This document shows positions 26,810 to 35,751 of a stretch of DNA of 64,000 nucleotides, in pieces. Origin of the DNA: a candidate division KSB1 bacterium (GTDB lineage: Bacteria > Zhuqueibacterota > Zhuqueibacteria > Zhuqueibacterales > Zhuqueibacteraceae); NCBI GenBank assembly GCA_034506175.1, contig JAPDQB010000011.1:62001-126000 (forward strand). The letters are read 5' to 3'. The notes under the pieces were generated by a model. It saw only the letters and a list, made by a program, of their open reading frames with translations. It was not told the DNA's origin and did not search any database. A program made the translations under genes and the position numbers. Position 1 is the first letter of the stretch. Each line of letters starts with the position of its first letter.

Positions 26810-27027
26810 GTCATTGCGAGTGATGCATGGCCTGAGGGCCATTCTTGCGGGCAGAACAGCCCATGGTCATTGCGAGCGAAGCAATTTTTTACTCCATCGG
26901 AGGAGACTGCTTCGTCGCTGCGCTCCTTGCCGTGACATCAGAGCTGTTCTTGGGAGGCGTTCTTTGCCGAAGCAATCTGCGGGGGAGCACTCCAAAGATG
27001 GCTTCGCTGGAAAGCGCTCGCGATGAC
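26810..27027. repeat. Imperfect inverted-repeat element bounded by GTCATTGCGAG
   Basis: The element opens with GTCATTGCGAG and closes with CTCGCGATGAC, which are reverse complements except for one base. Inside are a second GTCATTGCGAGCGAAGCAA, the sequence GCTTCGTCGCTGCGCTCCTT, and further GAAGCAATC and GGCTTCGCTGG blocks. This is the widespread 'GTCATTGCGAG...GAAGCAATC' class of dispersed intergenic repeats. It fills the gap between two minus-strand genes and contains no supported gene. Confidence 0.7.
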
Positions 27028-27041
27028 TATTTTTCATCCGG

Positions 27042-28232
27042 CTACGCCTTCTTCCTCGCCGGATCAAAAAACGGCGTTTTGACGATCTTCGCCGGCGCGT
27101 GATGGCGGGCAAATTCGACGGTGATTTCCATCTCGACTTTCGTGCCGAGGGCGGCATACTGGCTCTCGACAGTGCCGATGGCGATGAACTTTTTGAGAAT
27201 GGGGGAGAAGGTGCTGCTGGTGGCCTGGCCGATTTGTTTGCCGTTTTTGAAAACCGGCACGGCGAGGCGCGAGGCGCGGCCGGCGACTTGCGGCGGCAAA
27301 TCGGCCGCGGCATACAAAGCTTCCAATTCATCCCAATTCACTTCGAGGCCGACAAATTTCCATTTTGGGCCGCGTTGTTTTTCGGCGAGCAAGGCTTTGC
27401 GGCCAACGAAATCACCTTTATCAAATTTAACGGTCCATTCCAAACCGGCTTCGAGCGGAGAGGATTTGCGGGCTTCGGTGATGGCTTTGTGGCTCGAAAC
27501 ATAATCGACATCCCCGAGCAGCAAGGCGGCTTCCACGCGCGCGATGTCCATCGCCACCATGCCGACGGGTAACGCCCCGCAGCCTTTGCCTTTTTCCATT
27601 AAAACATCCCACAACTTTTCGGCATGTTGAGGGTTGACCCACAGCTCGTAGCCGAGATCGCCGGTGTAACCGGTGCGCGTGATGGTCACCGGAAATTCTC
27701 CGATTTTCCCGTGCGCCAACCGGAAAAATTTCAGGCCGGCGATATCCGCGCCGGTCACCGCCTGCTGAAGCAGCTCGCGCGATTTCGGACCTTGGACCGA
27801 CAACGCCGCCAATTCCGATGATACGTCGACGACATCGACATTCATGCCAAAGCCGCAATCTTGAAACCAGCGCAAATTCGGATCAGCGGAGGTGAGGCGA
27901 AAATGATTTTCCGACAAGCGCGCCACCGTGCCGTCGTCGATCATCTTGCCGTGCTCGTCGCACCACGGCGTGTACATGACTTGTCCGACGGCGCATTTTT
28001 TGGCGTCGCGCGTGATGATGCGGTCGACGAGGCGGACGGCGTCCGGACCACTGATTTCATATTTGAACAGCGGCGTGACGTCAATCAGCGCCACGGCGTT
28101 GCGAATGGCGTAATACTCGCGCTCGTGCGACATTTCATAAACACTGACCGACAAATAACCGGCCCAGTTGCGCCAGTCGTAACTTTGGCACAACGGCGCC
28201 ATGCGGGAATAAAAGGGAGTGGGAAGGGGCAT
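27042..28232 (-). CDS. Aminomethyltransferase (GcvT) family protein
   Basis: This protein of 396 residues belongs to the folate-binding GcvT/aminomethyltransferase family. The N-terminus (TPFYSRMAPLCQSYDWRNWA, HEREYYAIRNAVALIDVTPL, FKYEISGPDA) and GYTGDLGYELWV are clear signatures, and the C-terminal barrel has the usual SPLEAGLEWTVKF stretch. The start used is the ATG at 28232, where family members begin; the longer frame to 28307 adds a Phe-rich run that is a translation of AT-rich leader. No other glycine-cleavage genes are present, so it may act on another methylated amine. The tail of the gene is 15 bases from the inverted-repeat element. Confidence 0.87.
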   Translation of the reverse strand: MPLPTPFYSRMAPLCQSYDWRNWAGYLSVSVYEMSHEREYYAIRNAVALIDVTPLFKYEISGPDAVRLVDRIITRDAKKCAVGQVMYTPWCDEHGKMIDDGTVARLSENHFRLTSADPNLRWFQDCGFGMNVDVVDVSSELAALSVQGPKSRELLQQAVTGADIAGLKFFRLAHGKIGEFPVTITRTGYTGDLGYELWVNPQHAEKLWDVLMEKGKGCGALPVGMVAMDIARVEAALLLGDVDYVSSHKAITEARKSSPLEAGLEWTVKFDKGDFVGRKALLAEKQRGPKWKFVGLEVNWDELEALYAAADLPPQVAGRASRLAVPVFKNGKQIGQATSSTFSPILKKFIAIGTVESQYAALGTKVEMEITVEFARHHAPAKIVKTPFFDPARKKA

Positions 28233-28492
28233 GATAAAAAACAAAAAAAGAGAAAAAGAAAATAAGAAAACAGAAAGAATTGAATTGAAATTCGCGCAAA
28301 CCGTCAAAGCTGTTGTTAAAATCCGTTGTTTAATTTAATCGAAAAAATCGCAAAGGCAAGTCCGGCGGCAAATTTTTTGTATAAAAAAACTTGATTCTGA
28401 AATAAATTTTCTTACCATATAGTATAAACTCAGGGCAAAATTTAATTGAAGGGCTGTCTTACCGATTTATTTAATGCAAGAAGGAGTTAATC

Positions 28493-31400
28493 ATGCCTCG
28501 TCGCTACCTCGTCGCTGTGCTGTCAAGTGCGGTTTTACTCATGGTTTTTTCGATTGTTGCGATGAAACAATCGAATCTTCCGGTAAGCCGTAATGGAATC
28601 GATGTTTCGCTTTCAAAGTCCGAAGACCACAAGGGGGAAAAAATGGACAGTCCGGAATTATTCGCTGAATTTCATTACGGCATTCGCACGCGCGAGGGCG
28701 AAGCCGGGCCGTCTTATCCGATGAATTACCAGATTGTCGAGCTGCTGAAGGCCAGAGGCGTGACCTCGACGCAGGCGCTGAGCAAGGCCAGCAGCGCCCA
28801 AAAATTGAACTGGATCGAGCGCGGCCCGGGCAACGTTGCCGGGCGAACGCGGAGCATCATCGTCGATCCGGCTGATCCGACGAACAACACCTGGCTTGTC
28901 GGCTCAGTCGGCGGCGGAATCTGGAAAACGCCGGACGCCGGCAAAACCTGGCAGGAAATGACGGCGGGCTTGACGAATTTGGCGACCAGCACATTGGCGA
29001 TGGGCGGCGTCGAATCCGAAGTGATTTACGCCGGCACCGGCGAGGGTTTTCGCAACGTCGATCAGATTAGCGGCAACGGCGTTTGGAAATCGACCGATCG
29101 CGGCAGAAGCTGGCAGCAGCTTGCCAGTACGATCAACAATGATTTTCGCAACATCACCCGCGTGATCGTCGATCCCAAAAATGAAAATGTCGTTCTGGTC
29201 TCGACGGCTGCCGGCTTCAACGGCGAGGGGCGAAACGGCATTTTCCGAAGCACGGACGGCGGCCAAACTTGGGCGCTGGTTTATTCCAGTAATCGCTCAG
29301 TGGAGCAAATTCTCGCCAATCCGAAAAATTTCAACACACAATTTGCCACCGTCAATGGTGTGGGTGTGCTGAAATCAACCGATGGCGGAAAAACCTGGTC
29401 TTTGGCGTCGGCGGGGTTGAACGGCGCCCGCTTTGAGATGGCGATAGCGCCGAGCGACACCAACCGGCTTTTCGTTTCAGCCGAAGGCACGGTGGCGACG
29501 CTTTATGTTTCGGATGACGCCGGCGCGACGTGGGCGGCGGCCAAAGTTGACCCGCCGGATGCCACCGCCGTCGATTTTCTCGGCGGACAGGGTTGGTATG
29601 ACAACACTATTGCGGTTGACCCGTTCGACAAAGAAACCGTTTACGCCGGCGGCGTTTCCATTTTTAAATTTGTGGTCAAACCCGGCGCTTCGCAAAACGA
29701 GCGCGTGCTGCTTGGAATTGATTACGTCAACACCTCTTCGTTTTTCACTTTGGTGAATATCACCGGCTCGATCAATGGTGTGGTGGCGAGCGGCAGCGGT
29801 TATGTTCCAGCCAGCGAGCAGGTCTCGGTTGAGTTGCGTTTCGGGCCGGGCCGAACGCAAAAGGCGCATCGCTTCACCGTGCCGGCGGGCGCCACCAGCG
29901 GCGTGGCGGATGCCAATTACACCTATCGCGATTATATCGACGTTCCGTTTCAAGTTTGGGACGTGGACAACAATCGCCAACTCATGGTGGCGTTTCGCGA
30001 CCAGCTTGCCGACGGCCAATTCAATATGGAAATTCAAACTTCCGAGCGGTCGCGTGAATACATTATGCCGCAATTGGTGCCTTATTCCACGACACCTTCC
30101 CCCGACATTGCCAAAAATGGCGGGCAGGCGTTCAAGCGCTTGTATTTGATCTGGCCGGTTTTGCCGGACGGCGGCGTTTGGAACCCCACTAATCTGCCCA
30201 ATGCCGTCTTTCGCGTACGCTGGGGAAATATCAACACCAAAACCGTGACGCGGACGATTTTTCAGGATAGTTACCAACAGTTCGGCGGCTCGAACAAAGG
30301 CGTTCACCCCGATCATCACCAACTGCTGTTGATTCCGACCGATGCGGCACAAAAAAAATTCCGGCTTATCAACGCCAACGACGGCGGGATTTCTTATTCC
30401 GATGACGGCGGCGCGACCTTTTCGCAAACCGGCTACTCATTCAGCACAACCTTTCCGGCGACCCTGCGCGGCTACAATACCTCGCAGTTTTACGGCGTCG
30501 ATAAAATGAACGGCGCCGATCGCTACATCGGTGGCACGCAGGACAATGGCACATTCGTGTCGCCGGCCAATCCCGACGCGAAAAGCGAATGGGTGCGCGC
30601 GCCCAGCGGCGACGGCTTTGAGGCGGTCTGGCATTATCGCGACCCGCAAAAACTTTTGCAGTCGGCGCAATTCAATTCCATTCGCCGCAGCTTGAACGGC
30701 GGCAGTTCCTGGAGCACGGTTTCCCCGCCGGATAACACCAGCGCCAACGCGCCTTTCTTTACGAAAATCGCCAAATCCAAACAAGATCCGGAACTGGTTT
30801 TTGCCATCGGCTTGTCGGGAATCTGGCGTTCCGACAACTTTGCCACGAGCTGGACGTTGACGCGGATGCCAAGCGGTTTTGTCGGCAACAGCAGTTTTTC
30901 CCAGGTTAAAATTTCTCTGGCCTCGCCGGACGTCGTTTGGGCCGGCCGTTCGCTGAGCACGACCACGCCACTCTTTGTGTCAACCGATGGCGGCGTGACG
31001 TTTAATCGCACGCAAACCTATACCCAAAACTTAGGCTCGCTGACCGGCATTGCCACGCATCCGACTGACGAGAAAACCGCCTACGCTTTATTCTCATTCG
31101 CCCGCTCGCCGAAAATTTTGCGCACCAGAAATTTGGGCCAAACGTGGGAAGATATTTCCGGTTTTGGCACGAACCCCACCAGTTCCAACGGTTTTCCGGA
31201 TGTGGCGACGTTCAGTTTGCTGGTTATGCCGTATGACACCAACATTATGTGGGCCGGCACCGAGATCGGCATTTTTGAATCCACCGATGGCGGGAAGAAC
31301 TGGAAGTACGCCGACAATGGCCTGCCGCCGGTTGCGGTGTGGGAAATGTTGATCGTCAATGATGAAGTGGTGGTGGCCACACACGGCCGCGGTGTTTGGT

Positions 31401-32533
31401 CGGTGAGCTTGCCGCAATTGGCCGGTTATGAACCGCCGGCAGCGGTTTTGGCGCCGCGGCTGCTCAGCCTCGCCGGTGGTTTGGGCGGCGTCGTGGCCGC
31501 CAACGTGAGTTTACGTTCAGCTTACGATTCCAGCCTTGTCGTGGTCGATGGCGCGAAGGTTCTGCGCCTGCCAGCTAACCCCGCCGCCAAAGACACCTCG
31601 GTGCAAGTGATCGTTCCAGTCGCCGCGCCGAAAACGGCGAATGTGTCGCTGCTTTCATACCGCGCCGGAAAGAGCTACAGTTCGGGCGTCGGCACGCTGC
31701 CGCTGCTGCCGCTGCAACAGGCGACGGTTAAATACAGCAACAATTTCAATAACCCCACCCAAGCGGCTGAAGACTTTGCCATTGATGGTCTCAATTTTGA
31801 TTCGCCGGATATTTTTACCAGCGGCGTGTTGAACTCGCCGCATCCGTATTTGGTGAACAAAGATCATACCGCGATTCTTCTCAAGCCCATTACCGTGGCT
31901 TCGGCAAATGCCACCTTGCAATATGACGACATTGCCATCGTGCAGCCGGCGCAAGATTACGTTGTCATCGAAGGCACGGCGGATTTTGGACAAACCTGGA
32001 AAGCGCTGCGGCCGAGATACGATGCCAGCGCCGATTCCAGATGGCTCTCGGCATATAACAATAATCAACCCGGCCAGGAGTCGATGTTCAAAAAACAGGA
32101 AATCAACTTGCTGAATACATTTGCCGCCGGAGAAAAAATCGTCATCCGCTTCCGATTGTTCTCGAATGCGCAAACCGTGTCGTGGGGCTGGGCCATCGAT
32201 AATTTGCTGATTCAGGATAAAGTCACCGCCGTCGAAGCCGAAACGCCGGTGCCGCTCACCTTCAATCTCGCGCAAAATTATCCGAATCCGTTCAACCCCA
32301 GCACGACGATCACATACGCGCTGCCGAAGCCTTCCGAGGTGCAATTGACCGTTTATAATGCGTTCGGCCAAAAAGTGCGCACGCTGGTTGACGACAAGCA
32401 AGCGCCCGGCAATTATCAAGTCGTTTGGAATGGAACCAACGACGCCGGCGAGTCGGTTGCAACTGGCGTGTATTTCTACAAGATCATCGCAGCGGACTAC
32501 GTGCGAACGCTCAAAATGTTGTTCGTCAAATAA
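28493..32533 (+). CDS. Large secreted beta-propeller protein (VPS10/BNR-like) with C-terminal sorting domain
   Basis: This 1346-residue exported protein has an N-terminal signal anchor (residues 5-24). Repeated BNR/Asp-box motifs (STDGGKTW, DDAGATW, STDGGVTF, STDGGKNW) mark a VPS10/sortilin-like multi-bladed propeller across about residues 100-980. The C-terminus has FNLAQNYPNPFNPSTTITYA and a FlgD-like Ig fold ending TLKMLFVK, the form of a type IX-type sorting domain found in FCB bacteria. It is likely attached to or released from the cell surface. AAGGAG seven bases before the ATG supports the start. Its ligand or substrate is not evident; no catalytic residues of sialidases are seen. Confidence 0.85.
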   Translation: MPRRYLVAVLSSAVLLMVFSIVAMKQSNLPVSRNGIDVSLSKSEDHKGEKMDSPELFAEFHYGIRTREGEAGPSYPMNYQIVELLKARGVTSTQALSKASSAQKLNWIERGPGNVAGRTRSIIVDPADPTNNTWLVGSVGGGIWKTPDAGKTWQEMTAGLTNLATSTLAMGGVESEVIYAGTGEGFRNVDQISGNGVWKSTDRGRSWQQLASTINNDFRNITRVIVDPKNENVVLVSTAAGFNGEGRNGIFRSTDGGQTWALVYSSNRSVEQILANPKNFNTQFATVNGVGVLKSTDGGKTWSLASAGLNGARFEMAIAPSDTNRLFVSAEGTVATLYVSDDAGATWAAAKVDPPDATAVDFLGGQGWYDNTIAVDPFDKETVYAGGVSIFKFVVKPGASQNERVLLGIDYVNTSSFFTLVNITGSINGVVASGSGYVPASEQVSVELRFGPGRTQKAHRFTVPAGATSGVADANYTYRDYIDVPFQVWDVDNNRQLMVAFRDQLADGQFNMEIQTSERSREYIMPQLVPYSTTPSPDIAKNGGQAFKRLYLIWPVLPDGGVWNPTNLPNAVFRVRWGNINTKTVTRTIFQDSYQQFGGSNKGVHPDHHQLLLIPTDAAQKKFRLINANDGGISYSDDGGATFSQTGYSFSTTFPATLRGYNTSQFYGVDKMNGADRYIGGTQDNGTFVSPANPDAKSEWVRAPSGDGFEAVWHYRDPQKLLQSAQFNSIRRSLNGGSSWSTVSPPDNTSANAPFFTKIAKSKQDPELVFAIGLSGIWRSDNFATSWTLTRMPSGFVGNSSFSQVKISLASPDVVWAGRSLSTTTPLFVSTDGGVTFNRTQTYTQNLGSLTGIATHPTDEKTAYALFSFARSPKILRTRNLGQTWEDISGFGTNPTSSNGFPDVATFSLLVMPYDTNIMWAGTEIGIFESTDGGKNWKYADNGLPPVAVWEMLIVNDEVVVATHGRGVWSVSLPQLAGYEPPAAVLAPRLLSLAGGLGGVVAANVSLRSAYDSSLVVVDGAKVLRLPANPAAKDTSVQVIVPVAAPKTANVSLLSYRAGKSYSSGVGTLPLLPLQQATVKYSNNFNNPTQAAEDFAIDGLNFDSPDIFTSGVLNSPHPYLVNKDHTAILLKPITVASANATLQYDDIAIVQPAQDYVVIEGTADFGQTWKALRPRYDASADSRWLSAYNNNQPGQESMFKKQEINLLNTFAAGEKIVIRFRLFSNAQTVSWGWAIDNLLIQDKVTAVEAETPVPLTFNLAQNYPNPFNPSTTITYALPKPSEVQLTVYNAFGQKVRTLVDDKQAPGNYQVVWNGTNDAGESVATGVYFYKIIAADYVRTLKMLFVK

Positions 32534-32595
32534 GGAGGATTTTCCGGTTTACGAATCACGTTTTACGAATCACGTTTTAAAACTTTACCCACTCT

Positions 32596-33810
32596 TTGAA
32601 CCAACCACCGGAAACTTCCGTTGAGCGCATCGTCGCCCTTGTCGGCGTCATCGTTTTCGCGGCCTTTTTATACAGCCTCCGCGAAATCTTGACGCCGTTT
32701 GTGGGCTTTGTGGCGCTGGCGGTTTTTTATTTCACCATGCGCCAGCGCCCGGCGGCCAAGCCCATTTTCGTCGTCGGAATGACCCTGATGGCGATTTGGG
32801 TTTATCACAAACTGGCCGGTGTCTTGGGGCCGTTTTTTTTCTCGATCGCGATGGCATACCTGCTCAATCCGCTCGTCAGTTGGTTGGAAAAACGCCGTCT
32901 CAAACGCACGCCCGCCAGTTTATTGGTGCTTCTCGTTTTCATGCTGGCCCTGGCGACGCTCGGTATTTTTCTCGTGCCGCAGATGATTCAAGAAATCGGC
33001 GATCTCATTGATCAAACCGTCACGGCGCTGCCGCAACTCAAAGCGTGGATTCAGAAAACCATCGTCACCCTCCTCGCGCGTTTTCCCATCGACATTGAAA
33101 AATTAGAAAAGGCGCTTTTGGAAGATTTGCCGGGCAAGTTGCAAACCGTTCTTGGCGCGGTGCTGCGCGGCGCGCTCAATTTCACCGCCACCACTTCCGC
33201 CGTGTTGGGGCAATTGCTCAACGTCATTCTCATTCCGGTTTTGACGTTTTACTTTCTCAAGGACGGCGAAAAGCTTTGGCAGCAATTCGCCCTGCGGCTT
33301 TTTCCCGAAAATCGCCGCGCCGCGATTCAAAGCAAAGTGCAAATCGCCGACGCGCTGATGAGCGGCTTCCTGCGCGGCCAGTTGACCGTTATGGCGATTG
33401 TCGGCATCTTGACCGGAATCGCCATGTCGCTCGCTGGCGTTCCGTATGCGTTATTCGTTGGCTTGATGACCGGCCTGCTCAACATCATTCCGTATCTCGG
33501 GCTCTTGATCAGCTTGATTCTAACTTTGGTGGTTGCCCTGTTTACGGCCAATCCGGTTGCCACGATGATCAAAGCTGCCATTGTTTTCGCCATCGTGCAG
33601 GGCGTGGAAGGCTCCGTCATCTCCCCAAAAATCGTCGGCGACAAAGTCGGCCTGCATCCGATGATCGTCATCTTGAGCGTGCTTGTCGGCGCGCAATTCT
33701 TCGGCTTTTGGGGCCTGCTGCTCGCCGTTCCCGTCGCCGCCATTATCAATGCTTTTGTCAATCAGCCCAAAACGCCAGAGCCGGCGCTGCCGGTGGAAAC
33801 GCCAACTTGA
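32596..33810 (+). CDS. AI-2E/PerM-family membrane transporter
   Basis: This 404-residue membrane protein belongs to the AI-2E family transporter (PerM/UPF0118) group. It has about eight helices: an N-terminal cluster (about 10-100), a central soluble amphipathic region with helices rich in Leu and Lys (about 130-200), and a C-terminal cluster with GILTGIAMSLAGVPYAL, LLNIIPYLGLLISLILTLV and the EGSVISPKIVGDKVGLHP signature. Members export autoinducer-2 or act as cation antiporters; which one is not known. The start is a TTG at 32596 without a clear ribosome binding site. The gene follows the propeller gene closely and may be read from its transcript. Confidence 0.88.
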   Translation: MNQPPETSVERIVALVGVIVFAAFLYSLREILTPFVGFVALAVFYFTMRQRPAAKPIFVVGMTLMAIWVYHKLAGVLGPFFFSIAMAYLLNPLVSWLEKRRLKRTPASLLVLLVFMLALATLGIFLVPQMIQEIGDLIDQTVTALPQLKAWIQKTIVTLLARFPIDIEKLEKALLEDLPGKLQTVLGAVLRGALNFTATTSAVLGQLLNVILIPVLTFYFLKDGEKLWQQFALRLFPENRRAAIQSKVQIADALMSGFLRGQLTVMAIVGILTGIAMSLAGVPYALFVGLMTGLLNIIPYLGLLISLILTLVVALFTANPVATMIKAAIVFAIVQGVEGSVISPKIVGDKVGLHPMIVILSVLVGAQFFGFWGLLLAVPVAAIINAFVNQPKTPEPALPVETPT

Positions 33811-33831
33811 GCGCGGCTTGAGAAAATTGAA

Positions 33832-33860
33832 TTGACTGCAACTGTTTAAATTCGTATATT
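33832..33860 (+). promoter_or_regulatory. Promoter of the DUF512 gene
   Basis: TTGACT (33832-33837) and TATATT (33855-33860) are exactly 17 bases apart. Transcription would start near 33867, inside the left arm of the hairpin that follows. Confidence 0.6.
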
Positions 33861-33862
33861 TT

Positions 33863-33928
33863 AGCGCTCCCCGATTTTCCGTGAATAAAGCTTTCAAAAA
33901 GGAAATTCGAGGAGCGCTTTGTGTTTTT
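33863..33928 (+). terminator. Leader hairpin with T tract upstream of the DUF512 gene
   Basis: An 18-base left arm (AGCGCTCCCCGATTTTCC, 33863-33880) pairs with 33901-33918 at 16 of 18 positions. The right arm is followed by TTGTGTTTTT. It sits just after a good promoter and 50 bases before the TTG start at 33977, so it could be an attenuator, a small RNA terminator, or the terminator of the upstream gene. Confidence 0.6.
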
Positions 33929-33976
33929 AGGCGAAATAGAGTAAACAAATTATCCGCTCAAATCTGAAAGATTGTT

Positions 33977-35353
33977 TTGAAAATCATCGCCATCGACAAA
34001 GCCAGCACCGGCGCCGAGCTTGGCCTCTGCCCCGGCGACGAAGTTCTGCGCATCAACGGCGAAACCGTTCGTGACATTCTGGATTACCGGTTTCTCGCCG
34101 CCGACGACAAAATCGAAATGGAAGTTCGTCGCGGTGACGAACAGATCATTTTTGATATCGAAAAAGATCCCGATGACAGCCTCGGCTTGAACTTTGCGCC
34201 GCTCAAAATCCGGCGCTGCGGCAACGATTGCATCTTTTGCTTCGTCGATCAAAACCCCGCCGGCATGCGCCCGACGATGTATTTTCGCGATGAGGATTTC
34301 CGGCTCTCATTTCTTTCGGGGCATTATGTCACGCTCAGCAACATGTCGCGCGCCGATTTGGAGCGCATCGTGCGCCAGCGCTTGACGCCGCTTTATATCT
34401 CGGTTCACGCCACCGAGCCGGCGATGCGAAAATTTCTGCTCGGCATCCAATTCGACGACCGCCTGCTGGAAAAATTCGATTATCTCACGCAAAACGGCAT
34501 CGAACTGCACACGCAAATCGTTCTCTGCCCGGAGCTGAATGACGGCGAGGTGTTGCGAAAAACCTTGTCCGATCTGGCGCGCTATCATCCGCATGTCCGC
34601 AGCGTCGCCGTCGTACCGGTGGGGTTGACGAAACATCGCGATGGCCTGACGCCGATCAAACCGGTGACGAAAGAGTACGCACAAAAGTTTTTACGCATTA
34701 CGGATGACTACGCAGAAGAATTTCGCCGGCGTTTCGACACCCATTTCGTTTATCCCTCCGACGAATTTTACATCATGGCCGGCGAGCCGATCCCGCCGGC
34801 GAGCCGTTACGACGCCTTCGAGCAAATGGAAAACGGCGTCGGCATGTTGCGGGATTTGCTCGATGATTTCAACGAGCGGCAAGTCAAACGTTTGCCCAAA
34901 CGTTTGCCGAAGCCAATGAAAGTCACCCTCATCACCGCGACGTTGGCCGGCGGCTTTCTCGCGGAAAATATTTTGCCGCGCCTGCAACAAATCAAGAACT
35001 TTATGCCGGAATTGGTCACCGTCGTCAACAAATTCTACGGCGACACCATCCGCGTCACCGGCCTGCTCACCGGCCAGGATATTTTTGCCGCACTCAAAGC
35101 TCGCGATCTCGGCGCCGCGGTTTTCCTGCCGAAGAACTGCCTGAACGACCAGCAGATTTTTCTGGACGATTGGAAACTCACTGAATTGCAAGACAAGCTC
35201 GGCGTCCCGGTCGCGCCGTTGAAGAATGATTTTGGCGGGATTTTTGAATTTTTGAAAACAGGCCAAATCACCGCCAGTGATACACCGAAAAAATTGGAGT
35301 TTGAATTTGATCTGGACAGCGATCAATTTTGCAATAAAGAAGCACGTGTATAA
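33977..35353 (+). CDS. DUF512 protein (PDZ plus radical SAM-like)
   Basis: This 458-residue protein combines an N-terminal PDZ-like domain (about 1-65, starting MKIIAIDKASTGAELGLCPG), a radical SAM-like core with CGNDCIFC (Cys81, Cys85, Cys88), and the C-terminal DUF512 domain (PMKVTLITATLAG, TVVNKFYGDTIRVTGLLTG). The PVGLTKHRDGLTPIKPV motif is typical. These proteins are often next to der, as here (two genes downstream), which suggests a link to ribosome or tRNA work, but the reaction is not known. The start is TTG. The upstream region has a promoter and a stable hairpin with a T tract. Confidence 0.9.
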   Translation: MKIIAIDKASTGAELGLCPGDEVLRINGETVRDILDYRFLAADDKIEMEVRRGDEQIIFDIEKDPDDSLGLNFAPLKIRRCGNDCIFCFVDQNPAGMRPTMYFRDEDFRLSFLSGHYVTLSNMSRADLERIVRQRLTPLYISVHATEPAMRKFLLGIQFDDRLLEKFDYLTQNGIELHTQIVLCPELNDGEVLRKTLSDLARYHPHVRSVAVVPVGLTKHRDGLTPIKPVTKEYAQKFLRITDDYAEEFRRRFDTHFVYPSDEFYIMAGEPIPPASRYDAFEQMENGVGMLRDLLDDFNERQVKRLPKRLPKPMKVTLITATLAGGFLAENILPRLQQIKNFMPELVTVVNKFYGDTIRVTGLLTGQDIFAALKARDLGAAVFLPKNCLNDQQIFLDDWKLTELQDKLGVPVAPLKNDFGGIFEFLKTGQITASDTPKKLEFEFDLDSDQFCNKEARV

Positions 35354-35370
35354 TTTGAGGAGGAGAAGTT

Positions 35371-35751
35371 GTGGAAAAGAAACCGAAAAAATCCCGCAAA
35401 CTGCGCTGGTTCCTTATTTTAGTCGTCACGCCGGCGCTGCTTTTTGCGTTTTACACCTGGCTCGCATTGACATGGAGTTACTCGACCGGTGAGCGCGCCG
35501 GGTACGTGCAAAAATTTTCGAAGAAGGGATGGATTTTCAAAACCTGGGAGGGCGAGCTGGCGATGGTGACGATGCCCGGCACCATGCCGGAAAAATTTTT
35601 CTTCAGCGTGCGCGAAGATTCCGTGGCGGCGCAAATCAACCGGACTTTAGGCAAACGCGTCGCGCTGGTTTATGAACAGCATAAAGGCGTGCCGACCGAC
35701 TGGTTTGGGGAAACCGAATATTTTATCACGGCGGTGAAAGTTTTGGAATGA
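35371..35751 (+). CDS. Small membrane-anchored protein between DUF512 and der genes
   Basis: This 126-residue protein has a basic N-terminus, one transmembrane helix (about residues 12-34) and a soluble domain with WEGELAMVTMPG and KRVALVYEQHKGVPTDWFGE. Its family is often found next to der. It starts with GTG, preceded by GGAGGAG at good spacing, and its last codons overlap the ATG of der by four bases (ATGA), implying translational coupling. I do not know a function; database names such as 6-phosphogluconate dehydrogenase for relatives are not supported by what is visible. Confidence 0.75.
   Translation: MEKKPKKSRKLRWFLILVVTPALLFAFYTWLALTWSYSTGERAGYVQKFSKKGWIFKTWEGELAMVTMPGTMPEKFFFSVREDSVAAQINRTLGKRVALVYEQHKGVPTDWFGETEYFITAVKVLE

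Noticed and set aside
28233-28307. N-terminal hydrophobic extension of the GcvT-like protein as a signal peptide
   Set aside because: The Phe-rich run is translation of an A-rich leader. The family is cytoplasmic and begins at the ATG at 28232.
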